A DNA stretch of 19,907 nucleotides from Anaerolineales bacterium UBA3082 (GCA_002366595.1 DFBK01000090.1:1-19907); one strand, 5' to 3'. Shown: positions 12,426 through 19,294, counted from the stretch's first letter. Notes: generated by a model not told the origin, from the sequence alone. Numbers and translations are program-made.

Positions 12426-13747
12426 AATCCGCGGTGAGGAGATCAAGGTTCCCTGGCCCCAAAGCCAAAGGGTATGTGGCCCGGGATGCGGAGGCGATCT
12501 CGCCTTCTTATACCCGTCCCCACCCCTTCGTTATGGATCATGGCCAGGGTTCCTTCGCTTGGGATGTAGATGGCAACCGGTATATCGACTTCAACGCCGG
12601 CATCGCTGTCACCGCCACCGGCCACTGTCACCCGGAGGTGGTGAAGGCGATCCAAGAACAGGCGGCCAAGTTCATCCATATGTCGACCGACTTCTACTAC
12701 GGCGTCCAGATCGAGTTGGCGGAGAAACTGGTCTCCCTAGTTCCAGGAGAGCATCCAAAGCGGGTCTTCTTCTGCAACTCAGGGACTGAGGCGGTGGAGG
12801 CGGCGATCAAGTTGGCGCGGTACTACACGGGTCGGCCGCAGATGATCGCCTTCTTGGGCGGTTTTCATGGCCGAACCATGGGCTCCTTGGCCTTGACGGC
12901 GAGCAAGGCAGTACAGAAGAGGGGTTTCGCCCCCTTGATGCCGGGAGTCACTCATGTCCCTTATGGCTACTGCTACCGCTGCGCTTACAACTTGGAGTAC
13001 CCGGCCTGCGATCTGGCCTGCGTGGAGTTCATTGAATCTCTTTTCCAGAAGTCCTTGCCTCCGGAGGAGGTGGCGGCCATCTTCATGGAGCCGATCCAAG
13101 GGGAAGGAGGGTATATCGTTCCCCCTCCGGAGTTCCATGTGAGGTTGAGAGAGTTGGCCGATAGATACGATATCCTCCTCGTTGACGACGAGGTTCAGAC
13201 GGGGATGGGGCGGACGGGGAAATGGTTCGCCATCGAGCATTGGGGTGTAGTGCCAGATATCGTCACTATCGCCAAAGGGGTCGCCTCGGGTATGCCCTTG
13301 GGGGCCATGGTGGCCCGCAAGGAAGTGATGACTTGGCCGCCGGGGGCCCATGGCAACACTTTCGGCGGGAACCCTGTCTGTTGCGCCGCTGCCTTGGCCA
13401 CCATCAAACTCATCGAAGGGGGGCTGATGGAGAACGCGGCCAAGATGGGCCAATATATGTTGGATCGGGCCAGGGCGATGGAAGCGGAGCACTCTACCAT
13501 TGGCGATGTGCGGGGCAAGGGGTTAATGATCGGCATCGAGTTAGTGGAAGACAGGGAGAATAAGGAGCCGGCCCAAGCCCTTAGAGATGATCTGCTCCAA
13601 CGAGCCTTCAAGAAAGGGCTTCTCCTTTTGCCTTGTGGCCTCAATATCATCCGCTTCATGCCTGCCCTGAGCATCGATGTCCAGACTGCGGAGGAGGGGC
13701 TGGCTATCTTTGAGGAGGCGTTGACGGAGGCGGAGAAGGCACGGTAA
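12422..13747 (+). CDS. Class III PLP-dependent aminotransferase (GabT/ArgD-like)
   Basis: A 441-residue fold-type I PLP enzyme resembling 4-aminobutyrate/acetylornithine aminotransferases and the related archaeal racemases. FPGPKAKGYVARDAEAISPS and YTRPHPFV open the protein. SGTEAVEAAIKLARYYTGR (120 on) binds the cofactor phosphate. LLVDDEVQTGMGRTGKWFA supplies the Asp for the pyridine nitrogen, and TIAKGV contains the Schiff-base Lys285. A cysteine-rich loop, C184-x2-C187-x8-C196-x3-C200, sits before the large-domain core and could bind a metal; similar loops are known in archaeal relatives. Class III enzymes act on terminal amines and yield aldehydes, which fits coupling to AOR. The substrate (for example GABA or ornithine) and racemase versus transaminase activity remain open. 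It is the last gene of the operon. Confidence 0.88.
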   Translation: MKSAVRRSRFPGPKAKGYVARDAEAISPSYTRPHPFVMDHGQGSFAWDVDGNRYIDFNAGIAVTATGHCHPEVVKAIQEQAAKFIHMSTDFYYGVQIELAEKLVSLVPGEHPKRVFFCNSGTEAVEAAIKLARYYTGRPQMIAFLGGFHGRTMGSLALTASKAVQKRGFAPLMPGVTHVPYGYCYRCAYNLEYPACDLACVEFIESLFQKSLPPEEVAAIFMEPIQGEGGYIVPPPEFHVRLRELADRYDILLVDDEVQTGMGRTGKWFAIEHWGVVPDIVTIAKGVASGMPLGAMVARKEVMTWPPGAHGNTFGGNPVCCAAALATIKLIEGGLMENAAKMGQYMLDRARAMEAEHSTIGDVRGKGLMIGIELVEDRENKEPAQALRDDLLQRAFKKGLLLLPCGLNIIRFMPALSIDVQTAEEGLAIFEEALTEAEKAR

Positions 13748-13758
13748 GAAAAGATGAG

Positions 13759-13784
13759 AGGAGCCAGGGATCTGGCTCCTTTTT
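13759..13784 (+). terminator. Rho-independent terminator of the AOR operon
   Basis: AGGAGCCAG, loop GGAT and CTGGCTCCT form a perfect 9-bp stem that runs into TTTTT. It starts 12 bases after the aminotransferase stop and separates the operon from the NTPase gene. Confidence 0.92.
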
Positions 13785-13801
13785 GATATCGAGGGAGAGC
13801 G

Positions 13802-14338
13802 ATGGGTCGGACGATTCTTTTGGCAGGCCGTCCAGGGGTGGGAAAGACGACCATTATCAAGCAGGTTGTGGATATGCTGGGCGGCGAGGCTGGTGGGTTC
13901 TATACGGAGGAGATCCGCCGGGGAGGCCGAAGGCTGGGCTTCAAGATCATCACCCTCGAGGGGGAGGAAGGGGTGCTGGCACAGGTTGATATTAAGGGTA
14001 CTCCTCGGGTGAGTAAGTACGGGGTCAATTTGAAAGATCTGGAGGAGGTAGGGGTGGCGGCGCTCAGGCGAGCGATAGAGGAACGGCGGTATGTGGTGAT
14101 CGACGAGATAGGGAAGATGGAACTCTATTCCCAGGAGTTTAGAAGAGCGGTGGTGGAGGCGTTGGAAAGCGAGAAGGTAGTCCTGGGTACCGTTATGGCT
14201 GGTCCTCACCCTTGGGTCGATAGCCTCAAGGTCAGGCCGCAAGTAACAGTTCTCACGGTTACGGAGGGAAATCGGGAGGATATGCCCCGACAGATCTTGG
14301 ATATGCTTCAAGTTAGCGGCGGAGCCTCCAAACCCTGA
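13802..14338 (+). CDS. THEP1-type nucleoside-triphosphatase (NTPase)
   Basis: A 178-residue P-loop NTPase of the THEP1/human NTPCR family (COG1618), which slowly hydrolyses several NTPs; its cellular role is unknown. Walker A is GRPGVGKTT (9-17). GGFYTEEIRRGGRRLGFKII is a family block. Walker B is YVVIDEIGKMEL (97-108), with the conserved KMEL after it. ATG 13802 has GAGGGAGAG upstream. The length agrees with the family. It stands between two terminators, so it forms its own unit, although it sits only 17 bases after the AOR-operon terminator and may get read-through. Confidence 0.9.
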   Translation: MGRTILLAGRPGVGKTTIIKQVVDMLGGEAGGFYTEEIRRGGRRLGFKIITLEGEEGVLAQVDIKGTPRVSKYGVNLKDLEEVGVAALRRAIEERRYVVIDEIGKMELYSQEFRRAVVEALESEKVVLGTVMAGPHPWVDSLKVRPQVTVLTVTEGNREDMPRQILDMLQVSGGASKP

Positions 14339-14360
14339 GGTTTCGTTACAAAAGAGAGAG

Positions 14361-14394
14361 GGGGCAGTGACCGATGGTCCTGCCCCTGGCTTTT
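14361..14394 (+). terminator. Hairpin terminator after the NTPase gene
   Basis: GGGGCAG-T-GACC-GAT-GGTC-CTGCCCC is an 11-bp stem with one bulged T, followed by TGGC and TTTT. The T-tract is short and displaced, so termination may be incomplete. Confidence 0.65.
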
Positions 14395-14667
14395 CATCAT
14401 CGGTATCGCTTCACAATGAAGAGTGCGAAGGCCCCTTCCGGTCCGCCGGTTCTATCCTTCCACGAGATCCAGGTAGCGTTGAAACCCTTTGAAGATCGTA
14501 GCCCATGATCTATTCTCCCGGAGCGACTTGCCCCATATCTCAAATGACCGCAAAAGGCAGGGTATCGCTGGAGGGAGAAGAGGCGGTATTTTGATGTGCG
14601 AGTAGCCTTTGGAGGAGGGCTTTGACCACCGGCTTAGGGCGTGCTAGACTCCAAATAGCGAAAAGGC
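14395..14667. other. Gap between the NTPase terminator and the cysteine-rich gene
   Basis: No recognisable gene is seen. A 30-codon reading frame at about 14417-14509 (starts MKSAKAPSGPPVLSFHEIQV) has no clear ribosome site and no known family; it may be a gene remnant. No convincing promoter for the downstream gene was found by eye. Confidence 0.35.
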
Positions 14668-15489
14668 ATGTCTTTCTCTGATAACTTATTTAAGCGGTTG
14701 GACGAGGGACGTTTCCTGGGGTTGCAGGTCTGGGAGTTCTCCTTCAAGAGCCTTTCCCGAGAGTATGGCCGCGCTTTCTTGTGGAAGGTGGTGCTGCGAC
14801 ATCCTTGGCGGACCCTTAGGGGTGCCTTCGAGTATCGACGATTTCTAAAGAGGCGAAGGCGAAAGGGGGGAATCACACACCTCTTCTGGGAGGGGGAGGA
14901 GGATTTCCTTCAAAAGGCGACTGCCGAGGAAGGCATCCTAGTAGGTCTCGGTTTCTGCCAGAAGCCCTTTGAGTGCCCCTCCAGGAGGCCCAATCATAGT
15001 TGCCTCTACCTCTCCACGCTGGATCTCGACCAGGGAGAAGAGTGGCCCCATCCCATCTGCCGAGAGTGCAAGGTGGCTATCATGGGCAAAAAAGCCCTCG
15101 CTGCGGGGGCCAACATGTATCTTATGACCTCGGCGCTGGATATCGCCTGCGACGTGATGATCCCCAGCCTGGAGACTGGCCGGAACGCCATCCTCATCCT
15201 CTGCCCCCTTTCCGTCCAGGCCATAACCCTTCCTCTTCTTATCTGTGGCATCAAGGGTTACCTCATCGAGTACTCTTCCGGGAACTGCCGGGATTACGAG
15301 GAGTGGCTCCGGGCTGATAGGGGGGTCAAAGAGGAGATGACCACGCTTTCACCAGGGGCTTTGGAGAAGGTTATGGGCCTCCTCCATCTCCTCGCCTCTC
15401 GGAGGAGGGGGAGTATCAGGTTCGAGAGGCAGGGGAATATGTACTGGCCGGTTGGCGAACCTTCCACAGATGGCCATGCCAGCGTCTAG
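14668..15489 (+). CDS. Cysteine-rich conserved-looking protein of unknown function
   Basis: A 273-residue protein that I cannot assign to a named family. The N-terminal 70 residues are basic and rich in aromatic residues, ending in an Arg/Lys cluster (RRFLKRRRRKGG). Nine cysteines are spread over the rest: C97 and C103 (GFCQKPFECPS), C112 (NHSCLYL), C131 and C134 (HPICRECKVA), C161 (DIACDV), C179, C193 (LLICGIKGYLIEYS), and C207 (GNCRDYEEW). The arrangement suggests an iron-sulfur or other metal site. A mixed alpha/beta core is likely (AILILCPLSVQAITLPLLIC). The ATG at 14668 has only a weak AAAAGG before it. It converges on the mutL operon, and its TAG stop overlaps the opposite gene's stop in CTAG. 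Confidence 0.7.
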   Translation: MSFSDNLFKRLDEGRFLGLQVWEFSFKSLSREYGRAFLWKVVLRHPWRTLRGAFEYRRFLKRRRRKGGITHLFWEGEEDFLQKATAEEGILVGLGFCQKPFECPSRRPNHSCLYLSTLDLDQGEEWPHPICRECKVAIMGKKALAAGANMYLMTSALDIACDVMIPSLETGRNAILILCPLSVQAITLPLLICGIKGYLIEYSSGNCRDYEEWLRADRGVKEEMTTLSPGALEKVMGLLHLLASRRRGSIRFERQGNMYWPVGEPSTDGHASV

Positions 15490-15782
15490 GCGTTTTCCCT
15501 GGGGCGCGTCTCCTTAGCCAAAGCGGCCAACTGGGCCACCACCTGGGCGGCCTTCTGGGCTTCCTCATCCATCTTTCTAATGGTGGCCTTCGTCTCATCG
15601 TCGAGGTCCTCTTCTAGGAGGAGTTGCGCGTACCCCTGGATGACGGCCAAGTAGGAGTTGAGTTTATGAGCCGCTTGAGCGGCCACATGGCCCAGGGTGA
15701 TCAGCCCCTCCGCTCGGGCCAATCGCTCCCGGGCCTGTTGGAGTTCGGCTAGGATCTGTTGTAATTCATCAGACTGTACCAT
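15486..15782 (-). CDS. Stand-alone histidine-kinase dimerisation (DHp/HisKA-like) domain
   Basis: A 98-residue protein that resembles only the dimerisation and phosphoacceptor helices of sensor kinases. An N-terminal coiled coil (ELQQILAELQQARERLARAE) leads into GLITLGHVAAQAAHKLNSYL, where H39 matches the H-box histidine (A-H-K-L-N), then AVIQGYAQLLLEEDLDDETK and a second long helix. No ATP-binding domain follows; the protein ends soon after the second helix. It could be a phosphotransfer or dimerisation partner, or a remnant. ATG 15782 is chosen for its GAGAGGAG; an in-frame ATG at 15806 overlaps the mutL stop (TGATG) and would add eight residues. It is co-transcribed with mutL. Confidence 0.72.
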   Translation of the reverse strand: MVQSDELQQILAELQQARERLARAEGLITLGHVAAQAAHKLNSYLAVIQGYAQLLLEEDLDDETKATIRKMDEEAQKAAQVVAQLAALAKETRPRENA

Positions 15783-15805
15783 CGCTGTCTCCTCTCTATT
15801 ATTCA

Positions 15806-17563
15806 TCACGATCTCCCGAACTCCTTCTGCAGTTGTTCGGCGCTCAGGTGGATCATGGTGGGGCGGCCATGGGGACAGGTGCGAGGGGAATTGGTCTTCT
15901 CCAGTTGTCTTACCAGTTCTCGCATCTCCCCCTCGCTCATGGTCTGGCCTGCTCGAACGGCTCCGTGGCAGGCTAGGCTGATGACGAACTCCTCCTCCCA
16001 ACGGCCGGCTTGTCGCGACGCCTCGTCGATCACCTCCCGCATCGCTTGGGATAGATCGCCTTCTTTGAGGATGGCGGGGACGGCGCGCAAAAGGTAGGTC
16101 TGGCCACCGAAAGGCTCCAGGTCGAACCCCCAGGATCGCAGGGTGTCCAGGTTCTCCTCTACGATTGCAGCCTCCTCAGGGCTTAAATCTAAGGACAGAG
16201 GCTCGAGCAGGGATTGGGAGGAGACCGCCATCTTGGCCCGTTCGCCTAGGAGCCGTTCGTAGAGCACCCGCTCGTGAGCAGCGTGCTGATCGATGAGGTA
16301 CATCCCCTCTGGCCCCTCGGCGATGATATAGGTGAGCCCCAGTTGCCCCAAGACCCGAAGGGGAGGGATATTCTTTGAGGGTGCTATCTCTTCCGTGCGT
16401 TGCACCTCTAGCGCCATTTGGCCAGGGGAGGGGCGAAGGCTTGTAGGAAGTCTCGGCTCTGGGGTCCAGCGGGGAGGAGCAACGACGGGGATGGGCGCTC
16501 CCTTTAAGGTGTGACGTACAGCCTTCTGGACGGCGGCGAAGACCTCGCCGCTCCTCCGGAATCGCACCTCGGCCTTGGCGGGATGGACGTTGATATCCAC
16601 CTCCTGAGGGGAGAGAGCCACCCGCACCACGGCGACAGGGTAACGTCCCTTGGGCAAAAGGGTGTGATAGGCTTCCTTGATGGCATAGCCCAAGAGTTGA
16701 TCTCGCACCCAGCGGCCGTTGATGAGAATGGTCAGGTATCTCCCACTGGCTCGATGGAGGCTGGGAGCCCCCACATATCCGCTGATCTTGAGCCCTTCGG
16801 CTTCTTCTCTCATCCCTTCCCTCGGGATCCCTTTGGGGCGGGATCCCTGTCCCTTGGGATCCCTCTGGGATGGGACGGGCTCCTGTAAGGGAGCGATTTC
16901 CAGCATCTGGCGAGCCGTCTCCAGCCCGTATACCTCTATCAGCACATCGTAGAGGCTGCCGCTGCCCGTGGAGCGGAAAAGGGTACGCCCCTCGGAGAGG
17001 AGGCTGAAGCGCATGCTTGGATAAGCCAGGGCGTAGCGGGTCACCAGGTCGCTGATATGCCTCGCCTCAGTGGACTCCTTACGCAAGAATTTGAGTCGCG
17101 CTGGGGTATTGAAGAAGAGGTCTTCCACGGAGACGACGGTGCCTCGGAGGGCTCCCTTCTTTTGTCGCTTGATGACTTTCCCTCCCTCTAGGCGCAAGAG
17201 GACTCCTATCTCCTGCTCCTTGGTTCTGGTGACCATCGTCACCTTGGAGACGGCAGCGATGCTGGGGAGGGCCTCGCCTCGAAAGCCCAGGGTGGCGATG
17301 CGATAGAGGTCTTCGGCGTCCTTCAACTTGCTGGTGGAGTAGCGTTCAAAGGCCAACTCCACCTCCTCGGCGGGGATGCCCCTACCGTCATCGATGACCC
17401 GTATGAGGCGGCGGCCCCCTTGACGCACCTCCACCTTTATCTCCGAGGCTCCAGCGTCGATGGAGTTCTCTATCAGTTCCTTCACCACGGAGGCCGGCCG
17501 CTCGATAACCTCGCCGGCGGCGATCTTGGAGACAACTTCCGGAGATAGGATGCGGATAGGCAT
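15806..17563 (-). CDS. mutL: DNA mismatch repair protein MutL (endonuclease type)
   Basis: A 585-residue mismatch repair ATPase and nicking endonuclease. The GHKL ATPase domain has AAGEVIERPASVVKELIENS (Glu32, Asn33), DDGRGI (58-63), YSTSKL (75-80) and TLGFRGEAL (91-99). The second half of the N-terminal region has LTILINGRWVRDQLL and VDINVHPAKAEVRF. The C-terminal dimerisation domain carries the endonuclease motif DQHAAHERVLYE (425-436), ACHGAVRAGQ (531-540) and CPHGRP (563-568), so strand nicking without MutH is expected. Residues about 225-251 (LQEPVPSQRDPKGQGSRPKG and following) are an unusual polar insert produced by the GGGATCC tandem repeat. ATG 17561-17563 has GAGGTGAG upstream. MutS is not in the window. 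Confidence 0.96.
   Translation of the reverse strand: MPIRILSPEVVSKIAAGEVIERPASVVKELIENSIDAGASEIKVEVRQGGRRLIRVIDDGRGIPAEEVELAFERYSTSKLKDAEDLYRIATLGFRGEALPSIAAVSKVTMVTRTKEQEIGVLLRLEGGKVIKRQKKGALRGTVVSVEDLFFNTPARLKFLRKESTEARHISDLVTRYALAYPSMRFSLLSEGRTLFRSTGSGSLYDVLIEVYGLETARQMLEIAPLQEPVPSQRDPKGQGSRPKGIPREGMREEAEGLKISGYVGAPSLHRASGRYLTILINGRWVRDQLLGYAIKEAYHTLLPKGRYPVAVVRVALSPQEVDINVHPAKAEVRFRRSGEVFAAVQKAVRHTLKGAPIPVVAPPRWTPEPRLPTSLRPSPGQMALEVQRTEEIAPSKNIPPLRVLGQLGLTYIIAEGPEGMYLIDQHAAHERVLYERLLGERAKMAVSSQSLLEPLSLDLSPEEAAIVEENLDTLRSWGFDLEPFGGQTYLLRAVPAILKEGDLSQAMREVIDEASRQAGRWEEEFVISLACHGAVRAGQTMSEGEMRELVRQLEKTNSPRTCPHGRPTMIHLSAEQLQKEFGRS
16811..16891 (+). repeat. Expanded GGGATCC repeat (copy D) in frame inside mutL
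   Basis: GGGATCCC recurs at 16824, 16840 and 16856, exactly 16 bases apart. A fourth, diverged unit contains ACGGGCTCCTGTAAGG (16875-16890), one base different from the core of copies B and C. The block spans about 81 bases, a multiple of three. It is translated on the minus strand as a Pro/Arg/Gly-rich insert at MutL residues about 225-251. Confidence 0.72.
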
Positions 17564-17593
17564 AGAAAAGCGCTCACCTCGGTATTCGATACT

Positions 17594-17622
17594 ATTCTAT
17601 CACAGGATTTCCCCTTCACCAA
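17594..17622 (-). promoter_or_regulatory. Probable promoter of mutL
   Basis: On the minus strand there is a -35 TTGGTG, a 17-base spacer and a -10 TAGAAT. It lies about 35 bases before the mutL ATG and about 12 bases from the -35 of the divergent gene, so the two promoters are back to back. Confidence 0.55.
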
Positions 17623-17633
17623 GGTCTGTTGCC

Positions 17634-17662
17634 TTGACAGGGTGGGAAAAAGGTTGTCTAAT
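17634..17662 (+). promoter_or_regulatory. Strong promoter of the MTase-HgcA-like fusion gene
   Basis: A perfect -35 TTGACA and a -10 TCTAAT (five of six) are separated by 17 bases. The predicted start near 17669 leaves only about 9 bases before the ATG at 17678, just enough for GGGAGG. This rules out the in-frame GTG at 17642 as a start. Confidence 0.78.
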
Positions 17663-17677
17663 CTTCACGGGAGGATT

Positions 17678-19201
17678 ATGTCCCTTGTATCTATGATCAT
17701 CGCCGATAGAGCCGCGCCCTTCAGTAGATATTATGACCTATGGATGCGGATCATCACCTGGGGTCGCGACGGTCAAATCAGGAAGGCAGCCTTGGATCAT
17801 ATCCAGCCCGGCGACCGGGTCCTAGATGTGGGTTGTGGGACGGGGAGCCTGGCTGTGCTGGCCGCCAAGAGGGGAGCGAAGGTTATCGCTCTCGATATCT
17901 CGCCTCACATGCTGGCTTTGGCTAGGAGAAAAGCAGACGAGCATGGTGTGGAGGTTTCTTTCCTGGAGGGCCAGGCCCATCCTCAGGACTCGAAGAGAGG
18001 GATGGCGGTGGAAGGGCCTTTCGACGTCGTGGCCGCCACCTTCACTCTCAGCGAGATCTCCCCCGACGAGGCGGAGTGCGTGCTCTTCGAGATGGCGAGC
18101 CGTCTGAAAATGGGCGGGAAGATGATCCTCGCCGATGAGTCGAGGCCTACTAACCCTTTGATGCGCCTCTTCTCAGGTATCCAGCGGGCTATCGCCTGGT
18201 TTGTTACCTTCGTTTTCCTGGAAGAGAGACCTACTAGGCTCCATGATTTGAGGGGATTCTGTCACCAGTTCAACCTAGAGGTGGTTAGGGAGGCACGATA
18301 CCTGGGGGGCTCGTTGCATCTGGTGGTGGCCGAGAAGCGGCAGGAGACGCCCCAAATCGAAGGCGTCATCTTGGAGCCCCTGCTCCATACCGGGGTGAAA
18401 GGGCTATTTATCGATGCCCTCTTATGGGCTGCGCCCTTGCCCTTGGCTGTAAAATCGGGGCTCTATCGACTGGGGGAGCCAAAGGGTGGCTCTCCTCTCT
18501 TTCTCACCAGCAACTTCTACATGACCTTCAAGAAGGTGGTAGAGGGCCTCAGAGGTTTGGATTGCTATCTTCTGGTGGAGGACACGGAGGGGTGGAATGT
18601 CTGGTGTGCCGCTGATGCGGGGATATTCACCGCCGAGAAGGCAGCGGCCTTGATGAGGGCTTATCGATTGGGGGATATGCTCACTCATGAGACCATCGTC
18701 CTTCCTGGTCTTGGCTCCAAGATAGGCAGCAAGTTGAAGCAACTCACCGGGTGGGAGGTTGTCAAAGGGCCTCTCTATGCTAGAGATCTGCCGGGGTTTA
18801 TAGAGAGAGGTTACCGCCTTTCCAAGGAGATGCGTCTAGACTACACGTTGCCCGCCAGGCTCCGCGTCGGAGTGATGTCAGCGCTATTCTCCCCCCTTTG
18901 GGCTTTGCCTTTGCTCATAGAGGGGTGGGGGTACTTTTGGGGGTTTGCTCTCTTTGGGGTGCTCCTCTCCTTCTTCTTGAGCCTCTTCCACTACCTCCTG
19001 CCGGGGAAGACAGGGGTAGTTAAGGGTGGTTTTATGGGCCTGTTGGTGGCGTTGGGGCTTCTAGGCTGGCGTCTAGCCTCCACGGCAACCATAGATGTAG
19101 GTTTCGGTTTGTTCATCTTGGTCCTGGTTCTATACTCGGTTCTTTTCGGCTGGAACTACCAGTCGGTGAGCCCGGTCATCTTCTGGAAGAGGTTATTTTA
19201 G
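17678..19201 (+). CDS. SAM methyltransferase fused to HgcA-like corrinoid domain and membrane domain
   Basis: A 507-residue three-part protein. Residues 1-220 are a class I SAM methyltransferase of UbiE/MenG type: RYYDLWMRI, VLDVGCGTG (48-56), VIALDISPHML, and the post-motif LKMGGKMILADE. Residues about 226-390 match HgcA, the corrinoid protein of mercury methylation: FLTSNFYMTFKKVVEGLRGL, the cap-helix motif NVWCAA (307-312, Cys310 as lower Co ligand), IVLPGLGSKIGSKLKQLTGW, and VKGPLYARDLPGFIERGYRL. Residues 395-507 hold about four membrane helices and an HgcA-like end (LFGWNYQSVSPVIFWKRLF). In true HgcA the motif continues GK; here it is DA. No HgcB ferredoxin is adjacent. SAM may methylate the fused corrinoid, which could then pass the methyl to an unknown acceptor. 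Mercury methylation is not implied. Start chosen from promoter and GGGAGG. Confidence 0.82.
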   Translation: MSLVSMIIADRAAPFSRYYDLWMRIITWGRDGQIRKAALDHIQPGDRVLDVGCGTGSLAVLAAKRGAKVIALDISPHMLALARRKADEHGVEVSFLEGQAHPQDSKRGMAVEGPFDVVAATFTLSEISPDEAECVLFEMASRLKMGGKMILADESRPTNPLMRLFSGIQRAIAWFVTFVFLEERPTRLHDLRGFCHQFNLEVVREARYLGGSLHLVVAEKRQETPQIEGVILEPLLHTGVKGLFIDALLWAAPLPLAVKSGLYRLGEPKGGSPLFLTSNFYMTFKKVVEGLRGLDCYLLVEDTEGWNVWCAADAGIFTAEKAAALMRAYRLGDMLTHETIVLPGLGSKIGSKLKQLTGWEVVKGPLYARDLPGFIERGYRLSKEMRLDYTLPARLRVGVMSALFSPLWALPLLIEGWGYFWGFALFGVLLSFFLSLFHYLLPGKTGVVKGGFMGLLVALGLLGWRLASTATIDVGFGLFILVLVLYSVLFGWNYQSVSPVIFWKRLF

Positions 19202-19270
19202 GTTGATTTACTTCCCCTTTTGTTGTAGAATGAGTGCTATTAGGAGTTGCCTCTTGATGGCCAGGCTGTA

Positions 19271-19294
19271 GCGTCAGATGGTAACATCTGACGC
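19271..19294. repeat. Perfect 10-bp inverted repeat with GTAA loop
   Basis: GCGTCAGATG, GTAA and CATCTGACGC form a perfect hairpin capped by a GNRA-type tetraloop, ending 20 bases before the start of the small membrane protein gene. No T-tract follows. It could be a translational control hairpin, an operator, or a copy of a dispersed palindrome. No second copy lies in this window. Confidence 0.6.

Noticed and set aside
12779..13492. Minus-strand open frame of 237 codons opposite the aminotransferase
   Set aside because: It is a His/Pro/Arg-rich shadow translation without a start signal; the plus strand encodes a full PLP enzyme.
13541..14311. Minus-strand open frame of 256 codons spanning the aminotransferase end, the terminator and the NTPase
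   Set aside because: It runs across a terminator and two well-supported genes on the opposite strand, and shows no family features.
17642..17677. GTG start 36 bases upstream for the methyltransferase fusion
   Set aside because: This codon lies inside the -35/-10 spacer of the promoter; ATG 17678 has GGGAGG.
17678..19201. Calling the fusion a genuine mercury-methylating HgcA
   Set aside because: The cap-helix motif lacks GK, a methyltransferase is fused on, and no HgcB ferredoxin is adjacent; HgcA-like is the most that can be supported.
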